Assembly (NCBI GenBank): GCA_934796775.1
Contig: CAKVPH010000034.1
Span: 1 to 10,210 of the forward strand
DNA from: an uncultured Clostridia bacterium
Lineage (GTDB): Bacteria > Bacillota > Clostridia > Christensenellales > Borkfalkiaceae
Length of the DNA stretch: 10,210 bases
Reading direction: 5' to 3'
Shown here: positions 1 to 6,558 of the stretch, one piece after another
Numbering within the stretch: the first letter of the stretch is position 1
Layout: every line of letters starts with the position of its first letter
Program-made: the position numbers and the translations under genes
The notes under the pieces: generated by a model
The model's database searches: none
Seen by the model: the letters and a program-made list of their open reading frames with translations, nothing else
Told to the model about the DNA's origin: nothing

Positions 1-115
1 TGCCGTGGGTGCAGGGGGCGCCTCGGAGTAGCCCCCGCTGCCTTTTGCGCACTTTTCAGCACATGAAAAGTGCTATTGTATAAGCTAATGCTTAAACTAA
101 AACTAATTAAAAAAA
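1..115 (+). repeat. Mosaic palindromic repeat, left copy (GC-rich hairpin plus TTTT/AAAA hairpin)
   Basis: Positions 1-21 are identical to 8772-8792, so this is a copy of the element upstream of khpB, possibly cut by the window edge. It holds a GC hairpin (GGGGGC 14-19 with GCCCCC 31-36, extended by GCAG/CTGC). A perfect 10-bp hairpin follows (GCACTTTTCA 49-58 with TGAAAAGTGC 64-73), then an AT-rich tail resembling 210-250 and 8848-8895. No coding potential is visible. Between this copy and the next (116-184) I see nothing recognisable. Confidence 0.8.
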
Positions 116-184
116 ACACCGCACATAAACAAGACCAAAAAGCAGCCTTTACAGTATAAAGAAGATAAGGAACGCAATACCTCA

Positions 185-323
185 ACTTTTCAGCACATAA
201 AAAGTGCTATTTTATTAAAGCTAATAATAAACTAAAAGCTAATTATTAAAAACATTCCCTTTCGCAAAGGGTTACAGGGATATGCGTATATCCCTTAATA
301 ATCAACCTATAGGCTGATTTTTT
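185..323 (+). repeat. Mosaic palindromic repeat, second copy
   Basis: The copy starts with ACTTTT 185-190 / AAAAGT 200-205, a shorter version of the hairpin at 49-73. Next comes an AT-rich linker nearly identical to 8848-8895. Two further hairpins follow: CCCTTT 257-262 / AAAGGG 266-271, and AGGGATAT 276-283 / ATATCCCT 288-295. It ends with a module around CCTATAGG (295-323) running into a T-run. From about 227 to 312 it is almost identical to 8867-8953. It lies just past the 3' end of the bspA-like gene, on the side away from its promoter. Confidence 0.85.
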
Positions 324-372
324 AAATAAAAAAAAGCTTACACTTGCGTTTTATTGCAAAGTATAAGCTTTT
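324..372 (-). terminator. Rho-independent terminator of the BspA-like gene
   Basis: On the minus strand a 9-bp stem (AAAAGCTTA at 332-340 with TAAGCTTTT at 364-372) has an inner TTGC/GCAA pairing (344-347 / 356-359). It is followed by a long U-rich run (complement of the A-rich 324-335). It lies 17 bases past the stop codon of the gene ending at 389. Confidence 0.85.
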
Positions 373-388
373 AGTGTTTTATAAATGT

Positions 389-3022
389 TTAAGTTTCTTC
401 TTTCACCCATACGATCGGTGTTTTTCCGTCTTCGCCGTAATGCCAGAATAGAATGCCGTGCTTTATTTCAACGGAATCATAATCCGGCTCCGTTTCACTG
501 TAATAACACACAAATTCATCTAATTTATACTCACTTAAAGAAAAGAATATTCTGTACCATTGTTCAATATTTCCATGATAGTATATATTTTTTAGGTTTT
601 CACATTTTGATAGCGCATAGTCTTTTATATATTTTATACTTTCAGGCATCTCTACATAAATCAAATTATTACATTTTTCAAAAGCATATTCACTAATTAT
701 GTAAATATTTTCAGGTAGTTTAATCGATTCAAGACTTGCACACCCGTAAAAAGCATTTCTTTCTATCAAAGTTACACTGTTTGGGATATTTATAGTTTTA
801 AGATTAGTGCAGTTTTTAAAAGTGCTGTTCTGAATGGCTGTTATCCCCTCCGGTAATTTAACGTTATTAAGTGAAATACAATCTGAAAAAGCATGTTCTT
901 TAATAATTGTTACACTATCGGGTATCTTAACTGAATTTATTTTTTTACACACTGCAAAAGCTTTTTCGCCGATTGTAGTTAAACTTTCGGGTAAATTAAT
1001 AAAATTAAGACTTTCACATGACCAAAATGCATAACTGTTTATTTGAGTTACGTTTTCACCCACGTTTACCGAAGACAATTTTTTACAACCGCTGAACGTA
1101 AAACTTTCAATAACTTTAATTCCGTTACCTATATCAGCGGTTGTTAGAGATTTACAGTTTCTGAAAGCTTCTTCACCAACAGATAATACGCTATCAGGAA
1201 TCGTAATCGATTTAAGAGTATAACAACCGTAAAAAGCACCTTTTTCTATCAATGTAACACTTTCGGGTATTTTAATATTTTCAATACTTTTCGAGTTTTT
1301 AAAAGCGTACGTCTTTATTGTTTTTAAATTTTTCGGCATTTTAAGCGAAACTATGCTTTCGCATTCTGCAAACGCACACTCTTCTATAGTAGTTACACCG
1401 TCAGGTATTTCAATACCGGTAAGGGCAGTGCACGATTCAAACGCTTTGGGCTTTATTGCTTTTATTTTACTGCCTAACGTTACATATAATAAACTTTTAC
1501 AACCGAAAAACGTTTCATATTCAATATCCGTAACAGTATTACCTATATTTGCAACAGATAAATTTTCACAGTTTTTAAACGCGCCTGCACCTAATTTTTC
1601 AACGCTATCCGGAATATCTATAATTTTAAGGGCAGTGCAATTTTCAAAAGCACTTTCACCTATTTCTTTTACATCGTCCGGCAGAATAATACGTTCAAGA
1701 TCATAACAATTTTTAAAAGCATTTTTTCCTATTATCGTTATACTGCCATCTTTTGGAATAACAAAGTTTTTACCAACAAGCACAAGTGTTTTTGTGCTTG
1801 TTTCTATAATGCAGTTTCCTATTGCTTTATAGGTTGTGTTTTTGTCTGATACTTTAATTTCTTCAAGGTTATCAGAATACCCGCCGAACGCCAGCCCGTT
1901 GATACTTGTTACGTTTTCGGTAATTTCAATACTTTTGAGGTTGTTACAATTTTTAAATGCTTCCTCTTTTATTTCCTTAAGGTTTTTACCGAATTCAACA
2001 AATTGCAGACTCTTACAATTTTCAAAAATTTTACTGTTTAAAACGGTAAGTTTATCCGGAAGTTTTACGGAAACTAATTTTTCACAATTTTTAAACGCAC
2101 TTTCGCCTATCGTAGTTACGCCTTTACCTATATTTACAGATTCCAAATTCAAACAACTTATAAATGCACCGTTTTTTATTTCTTTCACGCTATCGGGTAT
2201 TGTTATTGTTTTAATGCCTTCACACATAAAAAACATATTTGCTTCAATAGTTTCAACCCCGTCTTCGATTAATACCGAATCAAGATTATAACAACCAAAA
2301 AATATATTATCTCCAACAGTCTTTATATTAGCCGGAATATTTAAAGATTGTAAATTTTTACAGTTTACAAACGCATAAGCCCCGATATTTTCAACTGTTT
2401 TCGGAATTTTTATATCTATTAAAGAGGTACAGTTTGAAAAAGCTTCATATCCTATACTTTTTAATCCGTCCGGCATAGTGATATCAGTAAGCTTATCGCA
2501 ATTTAAAAATGTTTCACTTTCTATGGTCTTTATAGCAGAGTCTAAATTGATAGACTGTAAACTTTTACAACCGCTAAACGTTCTAACCCCTATTCTTTCT
2601 ATTGTTTTCGGGAACTTTACATCAGTCAGGTTCTGACAGCCGCTGAATGCTTCATCTCCTATATTTTTTATTCCGTCAAACATTGTAACGGTAGTAAGAT
2701 TCGCACACTCTTTAAAAGCTCCGCCTTTAATCGAGGTAACCCTGAAAATATTTAATCCGTTTATAATAACTGCAGGAATTACTATTTCTTTAAGTGATTT
2801 ATCCGATACTCGGCTGACACTACATGTTTCACCGTCTTCGTTCACTCTATAAATCACTCCGTTACTTAATAAAAGAGCCTCTTTATAAAATTTACGGTTG
2901 TATTCTATAAGCGTATTGCCGGCTATTAGTTTTAAACAACCTTTTCCGCAAGCAATAAAACATAAACTAATCATTACAAAAACACTTAACAAAAGTATTT
3001 TTAGTATCTTTCTTTTCCGCAT
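389..3022 (-). CDS. BspA-like leucine-rich-repeat surface lipoprotein
   Basis: Predicted extracytoplasmic lipoprotein of 877 residues. The start at 3022 is chosen because an AAGGGG ribosome binding site sits 9 bases upstream. The in-frame ATG further up (3067) would translate an A16 tract and place 15 charged residues before the signal peptide. The N-terminus is basic (MRKRK), followed by a hydrophobic stretch and a lipobox F-I-A-C, giving lipidation at Cys25. The rest is an array of about 28 regular 23-residue repeats of the LRR_5/BspA type, with a pattern like L-x-x-I-x-I-P-D-x-V-x-x-I-x-x-x-A-F-x-x-C. One irregular longer unit sits near the middle. The C-terminus has the YYSETEP...WHYGEDG-type module that ends many clostridial BspA proteins. 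The family is linked to adhesion and binding in a few members, but no ligand can be inferred here. It is monocistronic, with its own promoter and terminator. Confidence 0.9.
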   Translation of the reverse strand: MRKRKILKILLLSVFVMISLCFIACGKGCLKLIAGNTLIEYNRKFYKEALLLSNGVIYRVNEDGETCSVSRVSDKSLKEIVIPAVIINGLNIFRVTSIKGGAFKECANLTTVTMFDGIKNIGDEAFSGCQNLTDVKFPKTIERIGVRTFSGCKSLQSINLDSAIKTIESETFLNCDKLTDITMPDGLKSIGYEAFSNCTSLIDIKIPKTVENIGAYAFVNCKNLQSLNIPANIKTVGDNIFFGCYNLDSVLIEDGVETIEANMFFMCEGIKTITIPDSVKEIKNGAFISCLNLESVNIGKGVTTIGESAFKNCEKLVSVKLPDKLTVLNSKIFENCKSLQFVEFGKNLKEIKEEAFKNCNNLKSIEITENVTSINGLAFGGYSDNLEEIKVSDKNTTYKAIGNCIIETSTKTLVLVGKNFVIPKDGSITIIGKNAFKNCYDLERIILPDDVKEIGESAFENCTALKIIDIPDSVEKLGAGAFKNCENLSVANIGNTVTDIEYETFFGCKSLLYVTLGSKIKAIKPKAFESCTALTGIEIPDGVTTIEECAFAECESIVSLKMPKNLKTIKTYAFKNSKSIENIKIPESVTLIEKGAFYGCYTLKSITIPDSVLSVGEEAFRNCKSLTTADIGNGIKVIESFTFSGCKKLSSVNVGENVTQINSYAFWSCESLNFINLPESLTTIGEKAFAVCKKINSVKIPDSVTIIKEHAFSDCISLNNVKLPEGITAIQNSTFKNCTNLKTINIPNSVTLIERNAFYGCASLESIKLPENIYIISEYAFEKCNNLIYVEMPESIKYIKDYALSKCENLKNIYYHGNIEQWYRIFFSLSEYKLDEFVCYYSETEPDYDSVEIKHGILFWHYGEDGKTPIVWVKEET

Positions 3023-3031
3023 TATTCTTCG

Positions 3032-3063
3032 CCCCTTTTTATTTATGTTTTTTTTTTTTTTTT
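3032..3063 (-). promoter_or_regulatory. Leader of the BspA-like gene: A16 tract and ribosome binding site
   Basis: On the minus strand the untranslated leader contains an uninterrupted run of 16 A (complement of T at 3048-3063). The Shine-Dalgarno sequence AAGGGG (complement of 3032-3037) follows, 9 bases before the ATG at 3022. The tract lies between the predicted transcription start (about 3076) and the start codon. Any length change would therefore alter the leader, not the reading frame. Confidence 0.75.
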
Positions 3064-3082
3064 GCAAGATTCCTGCACTTTT

Positions 3083-3111
3083 ATTATATCATAATACGTA
3101 ATGTTAGTCAA
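3083..3111 (-). promoter_or_regulatory. Sigma-A-type promoter of the BspA-like gene
   Basis: Reading the minus strand, TTGACT (complement of 3106-3111) is followed after exactly 17 bases by a perfect TATAAT (complement of 3083-3088). Initiation is expected near 3076, giving a leader of roughly 54 bases. Confidence 0.85.
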
Positions 3112-3171
3112 TATGGTTTTTTTATATTTGTTTTACTTATTTTTTTAGTGTAGAAACATCTCACAAAAACT

Positions 3172-3200
3172 TTAATAATCAACTTATAGGCTAATTTTTT
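3172..3200 (+). repeat. CCTATAGG-type repeat module (solo copy)
   Basis: TTAATAATC followed by AACTTATAGGCTAATTTTTT matches the terminal module at 295-323 with few changes. The upstream hairpins are missing here, so the module occurs alone. Confidence 0.7.
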
Positions 3201-3211
3201 AAAAAATAATA

Positions 3212-3239
3212 GTAGCGGGCGGATAATATCCGCCCCTAC
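3212..3239. repeat. Short GC-rich palindrome (GTAG...CTAC hairpin)
   Basis: GTAG (3212-3215), an unpaired C, GGGCGGAT (3217-3224), loop AAT, ATCCGCCC (3228-3235) and CTAC (3236-3239) form a 12-bp hairpin with one bulge. Its GC content stands out from the AT-rich surroundings. From memory it resembles small palindromic repeats seen in many clostridial genomes. There is only one copy in this window, so repeat status is inferred. Confidence 0.55.
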
Positions 3240-3260
3240 AAAGAAAATAATAAAGTAAAA

Positions 3261-3323
3261 TTTCGCAAAGGGTTGCAGGGATATACTTATATCCCTCGTT
3301 AATCGACCTATAGCCCTGTTTTT
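3261..3323 (+). repeat. Mosaic palindromic repeat, third copy (partial)
   Basis: This copy has the TTTCGCAAAGGGTT segment, but its CCC arm is degraded. The AGGGATAT/ATATCCCT hairpin (3277-3284 / 3289-3296) has a different loop (ACTT instead of GCGT). The CCTATAG module runs into T's at 3299-3323. It lies between the BspA-like promoter and the end of rsmG, in the same strand orientation as all other copies. Confidence 0.8.
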
Positions 3324-3339
3324 ACCGTTTTTTAGTTAC

Positions 3340-3376
3340 AAAAAACCGCACTTTTTTTTAAAAAAAATTGCGGTTT
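3340..3376 (-). terminator. Terminator of rsmG (possibly bidirectional)
   Basis: AAACCGCA (3343-3350) pairs with TGCGGTTT (3369-3376), and T8 (3352-3359) pairs with A8 (3360-3367), giving a long near-perfect hairpin. On the minus strand it is followed by six U (complement of 3340-3345). On the plus strand a T8 run follows a few bases later, so it could also stop transcription from the left. Confidence 0.75.
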
Positions 3377-3447
3377 ATAGTTTTTTTTAACCAAGGGAAA
3401 CAATCCCTGAGTAACGTATTGTTAAATTTAAAAAATACTAAGCTCTT

Positions 3448-4173
3448 TTAGTTTTTTAAATTCAGATCGCTGAGCGGACGCTTTTTTATGGCTTTGTATT
3501 CGCGCGGATATCCGTCAGGTGTATCCTTAACTTTTTCCACAACGATAATACACCGCTTTTGATCCGTAAACGGTAAAGTGTATTCTTTTATTCCCGCGAT
3601 TTGACCGCCCAGAAGTTCTATTGCCGGAATCGCAGATTTTATTTCTAACGGGGAATAAAGCTTATAAAATACTCCGCAACCTCCGGTTTTTAACAACGGT
3701 AAACTGATTTCGCTAAGCACGTCTAACGACGCAACAGCTCTTGCCGTAACGGTATCGAACGCAGCTCGATACTCATCTTTTAAAGCAAGTTCTTCACTTC
3801 TTCCGTTAATGACCCAAAATTTTTCAAACTCCAGATACAACCTGGTTTGTTTTAAAAATTCGCATTTTTTTCCGGTGGCTTCAATTAGGGTAAAATCAAG
3901 CGCTCTATTGTAAATTTTCAGCGGCACGGACGGGAATCCCGCTCCGCTTCCTACCTCAACGATTTTTTTGCACGCCTTAAAATATTCGCATCCCATTAAA
4001 CTGTCGCAAAAATGCTTAACGTAAACGTCGCGCTCCTCGCGTATAGCCGTCAGATTAAACTGCTTGTTCTTTTCAAGCAAAAAATCACAAAATTTGCTTA
4101 AATCGTTAATCGTTGCGGTATCTGAATGTATTTTACAATAATCAAATAAAAGTTCAGTGGCGATAGGTTCCAT
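3448..4173 (-). CDS. rsmG: 16S rRNA (guanine(527)-N(7))-methyltransferase RsmG (GidB)
   Basis: SAM-dependent methyltransferase that methylates N7 of G527 in 16S rRNA, acting in the cytoplasm on the small-subunit rRNA. Taken from 4173 it has 241 residues, the usual family length. An ATG at 4236 would add 21 unconserved hydrophobic residues (HIFIAFFYALVYN), so I prefer the internal ATG, though neither has a clear ribosome binding site. Visible family features are the NLTAI...VKHFCDSL segment, the class I methyltransferase loop VEVGSGAGFPSVPLKI (about residues 71-86), the TARAVASL segment, and the C-terminal YPRE...KKRPL. It is the first gene left of oriC and points away from it, as in Bacillus. 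Unlike Bacillus, mnmG and mnmE are not next to it; a BspA-like gene lies downstream instead. Confidence 0.95.
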   Translation of the reverse strand: MEPIATELLFDYCKIHSDTATINDLSKFCDFLLEKNKQFNLTAIREERDVYVKHFCDSLMGCEYFKACKKIVEVGSGAGFPSVPLKIYNRALDFTLIEATGKKCEFLKQTRLYLEFEKFWVINGRSEELALKDEYRAAFDTVTARAVASLDVLSEISLPLLKTGGCGVFYKLYSPLEIKSAIPAIELLGGQIAGIKEYTLPFTDQKRCIIVVEKVKDTPDGYPREYKAIKKRPLSDLNLKN

Positions 4174-4313
4174 AACGCCATAATTATAAACTAACGCATA
4201 AAAAAAAGCAATAAAAATATGACTTGCATTTTTCATATTTTTAGTTTCGCTTTATCTTTGCCTTTTTATATGTTTTTAACGCAAGTTTAAGCGCATAAAC
4301 TGCGTAAAAAAGT

Positions 4314-4370
4314 CTGTCCACACACCGTCAACAATTTATCCCCGTGGATAACCTGTGGATAAGTGGATAA
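4314..4370 (-). other. Left DnaA-box cluster
   Basis: Three tightly packed boxes face the minus strand: 4343-4351 (TTATCCACG), 4354-4362 (perfect TTATCCACA) and 4362-4370 (TTATCCACT). Weaker plus-strand matches are 4314-4322 (CTGTCCACA) and 4336-4344 (TTATCCCCG). The cluster sits in the presumed rsmG upstream region and corresponds in position to the cluster that precedes dnaA in Bacillus. Confidence 0.88.
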
Positions 4371-4491
4371 CTTTTTATATTTTTACCAAAATCATAACAA
4401 ACGCTCTTAACCGAAATTATTTTTTGGTTCTTTTATAATTTGCGTCCTTTTTAATTCTCGCTTGCTTTTTGGTTATATAGCCATTTTTTAA

Positions 4492-4520
4492 TTGATTTTA
4501 TTATAAATTTATTATATAAT
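4492..4520 (+). promoter_or_regulatory. Sigma-A-type promoter inside oriC
   Basis: TTGATT (4492-4497), a spacer of exactly 17 bases, and TATAAT (4515-4520) face dnaN. Initiation is expected near 4527. No gene begins soon after, so it would give dnaN a leader of about 275 bases crossing the right DnaA-box cluster. A match in such AT-rich DNA could be chance, but both hexamers and the spacing are good. Confidence 0.6.
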
Positions 4521-4629
4521 ATATATTGCGATAATGAAAGCGGCGGCAAAAAGCGAGCTTTAATGCATTTTTTTTCTGCTATAAATCAAATAGAAAAAAA
4601 ACTGAAAAATTAAAGCCGTAAAAAACTAC

Positions 4630-4734
4630 TTATCCACATAAAACAAGTTGTCCACAATGCTGCCCACAACATTATCAACACCGGCGGTGGATAAAAATTC
4701 CGCACGGAAAGCCGAAAAATATCGGATATCCACA
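4630..4734 (+). other. Right DnaA-box cluster
   Basis: Plus-strand boxes are 4630-4638 (perfect TTATCCACA), 4648-4656 (TTGTCCACA), 4672-4680 (TTATCAACA) and 4726-4734 (ATATCCACA). There is a weak one at 4660-4668 and a minus-strand box at 4686-4694 (TTATCCACC). This cluster is adjacent to the presumed unwinding site, equivalent to the boxes between dnaA and dnaN in Bacillus. Confidence 0.88.
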
Positions 4735-4740
4735 AATCAA

Positions 4741-4790
4741 CGCCGCCTACTGAAATTATTACTTAATAAATAAAAAATACTTTAATCAAT
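4741..4790 (+). other. DNA unwinding element with DnaA-trio-like triplets
   Basis: After the last DnaA box comes a GC-rich patch (CGCCGC, 4741-4746), then triplets CTA-CTG-AAA-TTA-TTA-CTT (4747-4764) and AT-only DNA up to the dnaN ribosome binding site. In Bacillus the basal unwinding system is a DnaA box, a GC-rich patch and repeated triplets of the type CTA/TTA/CTT on this strand. Four of six triplets fit. Confidence 0.6.
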
Positions 4791-4802
4791 CGGAGGCACG
4801 AA

Positions 4803-5906
4803 ATGAAAACCGTCGTTAAGGCAATAGAGCTTTCAAACGCAGTTGCAAAGGTAGTAAAGGCAATAAGCGGAAAAAGTCAGAACCCTTTTCTTGAATGCAT
4901 AAAGCTAACCTGTAAAGGGGATAATTTAACTTTACTTGCCACCGATACCGAAATAGCGATTGAAAAAACAATATCTGCCGAAACGTTTATGGAAGGCGAA
5001 ACACTTGTAAACGGTAAAATTTTTGCAGATCTCGTAAAAAAACTCGAAGAAGAGGACGAGCTTGAACTTTTTTTGGAAGATACCAAGCTTAAAATCACAT
5101 ACAGTTCGTCCTGTGGGTACATAAACGCACTGCCAGCCGAAGATTTCCCCATGATAAACAAGGATCTTAACGAAAACTCGTTTACCATGCTTCAAAAGGA
5201 CTTTAAAGATTTAGTAACGCGCACGTCGTTTTGCTGTTTGCAGGACGAAAGCCGTCCTATATTAAAGGGCTGTCTTTTAGAAGCCGAAGGGGATATGATA
5301 AACTGCGTCGCATTAGACGGATTCCGTCTTGCGTTTTGTCGTAAACCGGTAAAAGAAGTTTACGGCAGTATCCGCGCCATAGTTCCGTCGCGTGCGCTCG
5401 GTGAGCTTATAAGGCTGCTCGATAAAGACGATGAATACGTAACCGTGATTATTCAGGATAAAAAACTCATGGTCGAAGTATCGCGCACTATTTTAACGGC
5501 AAGACTTTTAGAAGGCGAGTATATAGACTATAAGCACATAATACCGGATACGTTTTTTACCGAATTTAAAGCAAACAAGCTTATTCTTGAAAACGCCGTT
5601 GCCCGCGCCGCAATAGTAGCAAAGGGAATGGTTAATAATCTTATCGTATTAGACGTTAAAGAAAATTATGTAAACATAACTTCTAATTCCGAAATAGGCA
5701 ACGTAAACGAAAACGTGCTTATAAACTTAGAAGGCAAGGATATCGTAATAGCGTTTAACAGCAAATATATACTCGACTGTTTGCATGCAATAGACGACGA
5801 ATTTATTAAATTCTCGCTGAATTCGCCCATTGCGCCCTGCATAATAAGACCTAATTCCGACGATAACAGCTTGTATCTTATTTTACCTATCAGAATGAAC
5901 AACTGA
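4803..5906 (+). CDS. dnaN: DNA polymerase III subunit beta (sliding clamp)
   Basis: Ring-shaped homodimeric clamp that tethers the replicative polymerase to DNA and recruits partners through its hydrophobic pocket. At 367 residues it has the family's normal length, made of three clamp folds of about 120 residues each. Recognisable segments include LPAEDFPMI, the DESRPILKG...LDGFRLA stretch, the FNSKYILDCL segment, and the C-terminus SPIAPCIIRP...LILPIRM. The start is supported by GGAGG (4792-4796) 6 bases upstream. It is the first gene right of oriC, with no dnaA in front. No clear terminator separates it from rpmH 147 bases on, so some read-through is likely. Expression may depend on the promoter at 4492 or an unseen one inside the right box cluster, which would let DnaA binding affect it. 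Confidence 0.97.
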   Translation: MKTVVKAIELSNAVAKVVKAISGKSQNPFLECIKLTCKGDNLTLLATDTEIAIEKTISAETFMEGETLVNGKIFADLVKKLEEEDELELFLEDTKLKITYSSSCGYINALPAEDFPMINKDLNENSFTMLQKDFKDLVTRTSFCCLQDESRPILKGCLLEAEGDMINCVALDGFRLAFCRKPVKEVYGSIRAIVPSRALGELIRLLDKDDEYVTVIIQDKKLMVEVSRTILTARLLEGEYIDYKHIIPDTFFTEFKANKLILENAVARAAIVAKGMVNNLIVLDVKENYVNITSNSEIGNVNENVLINLEGKDIVIAFNSKYILDCLHAIDDEFIKFSLNSPIAPCIIRPNSDDNSLYLILPIRMNN

Positions 5907-5976
5907 AAGAATTTACAAAAATAGCGTAAACAAGCGTAAAATAGCAAATATTAAGCGTTAAATGAGCTTTAAACTC

Positions 5977-6005
5977 TTGACAAACACGCAAAAAAAAAAT
6001 AAAAT
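5977..6005 (+). promoter_or_regulatory. Strong sigma-A-type promoter of the rpmH operon
   Basis: TTGACA (5977-5982, perfect), a 17-base spacer rich in A, then TAAAAT (6000-6005). The predicted start near 6012 gives a leader of about 42 bases before rpmH. Confidence 0.85.
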
Positions 6006-6053
6006 AGAAAAAGACTTTAATTCTATTAAAAGCAACCTTGGAGGAAATATAAA

Positions 6054-6188
6054 ATGAAAAGAACTTATCAACCTAAGAAAAGACAGAGAAGCAAAGTACA
6101 CGGCTTCAGAAAAAGAATGGCAACCAAAAACGGAAGAAACGTTTTAAAAAGAAGAAGAGCTAAAGGTCGCCACAAACTCAGCGCGTAA
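6054..6188 (+). CDS. rpmH: Large ribosomal subunit protein bL34
   Basis: A 44-residue, very basic protein of the 50S subunit. It begins MKRTYQPKKRQRSKVHGF, continues with RKRMATKNGRNVLKRRRAKGR, and ends HKLSA, the standard bL34 pattern and length. The ribosome binding site GGAGG (6040-6044) is 9 bases upstream, and a strong promoter lies at 5977-6005. It leads the rpmH-rnpA unit, whose next start codon comes only 6 bases after its stop. In Bacillus this gene is divergent from dnaA across the origin; here it lies downstream of dnaN on the same strand. Confidence 0.98.
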   Translation: MKRTYQPKKRQRSKVHGFRKRMATKNGRNVLKRRRAKGRHKLSA

Positions 6189-6194
6189 TTCAAG

Positions 6195-6527
6195 TTGGAT
6201 AACAGATTAAAGAGAAAAAGCGATTTTGATCTGGTATTTAAAAAAGGCAAAAAGTGTTACGGCAAAAAACTAATGGTGGTCTACAAAAACGCTGATGTAC
6301 TGAAAGTAGGTTATTCCGTAAGCAAAAAGAACGGCGGCGCAGTTACTCGCAACCGGATAAAGCGTATTTTACGGGCTATAGTCAGAGAGTATAAAGACCT
6401 TTTTATCGGCAAGTATTATATTGTGTTAGTTCCAAAGCCTGCCGAAAATTATTCGTATCACGAACTAAAAGCCGAATTTTTTGCACTACTTAATAAAGAG
6501 CGCCTTTTAAGCGAAATAAACGAATAA
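6195..6527 (+). CDS. rnpA: Ribonuclease P protein component
   Basis: Protein subunit (C5 type) of RNase P, which helps the catalytic RNA bind pre-tRNA and remove its 5' leader. It has 110 residues, typical for the family. The N-terminal RLKRKSDFDLVFKKG segment, the SVSKKNGGAVTRN strand, and the signature RNRIKR (residues 52-57) within the basic helix are visible. The start is TTG at 6195, six bases after the rpmH stop, and no upstream in-frame ATG is available. No Shine-Dalgarno sequence precedes it, so translation is probably coupled to rpmH, which could limit RnpA made per bL34. A 165-base structured gap separates it from yidD, with which it often overlaps in other bacteria. Confidence 0.96.
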   Translation: MDNRLKRKSDFDLVFKKGKKCYGKKLMVVYKNADVLKVGYSVSKKNGGAVTRNRIKRILRAIVREYKDLFIGKYYIVLVPKPAENYSYHELKAEFFALLNKERLLSEINE

Positions 6528-6558
6528 AAAAATATATTTAAGTTCCTTTTATCCGGCT

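Larger units (their letters stand above)
4314..4790. other. oriC: Chromosomal replication origin oriC
   Basis: The 566 bp between rsmG and dnaN hold no credible protein gene. They contain at least eight close matches to the DnaA box TTATCCACA in two clusters, an AT-rich centre with ATATAAT-type stretches, and a trio-like unwinding element before dnaN. Genes on both sides diverge from it. The organisation matches the bipartite Bacillus origin, except that dnaA, which separates the two clusters there, is missing. A perfect 10-bp T8CT/AGA8 inverted repeat lies at 4568-4577 / 4592-4601. Confidence 0.92.

Noticed and set aside
1..323. CRISPR-like array
   Set aside because: The repeats are few, unequal in length, irregularly spaced and made of different hairpin modules, and no cas genes are present.
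1353..2291. Plus-strand open frames of up to 151 codons inside the BspA-like gene
   Set aside because: They are antisense shadows created by the regular 69-base repeat units; their proteins look like nothing known and lack ribosome binding sites.
3023..3067. Upstream ATG of the BspA-like gene
   Set aside because: It would translate the A16 tract into a lysine run before the signal peptide and has no ribosome binding site; 3022 has one at good spacing.
4174..4236. Upstream ATG of rsmG
   Set aside because: The extra 21 residues are hydrophobic and unlike the family; the protein from 4173 has the normal length. Neither start has a clear ribosome binding site, so some doubt remains.
4303..4331. 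Possible rsmG promoter with TTGACG on the minus strand overlapping the left DnaA-box cluster
   Set aside because: The hexamer 17 bases downstream is TTTACG, only half matching TATAAT, and other spacings are no better.
4534..4563. Nine-codon open frame after the oriC promoter
   Set aside because: No ribosome binding site and far too short to judge; it could not be told from chance in a leader.
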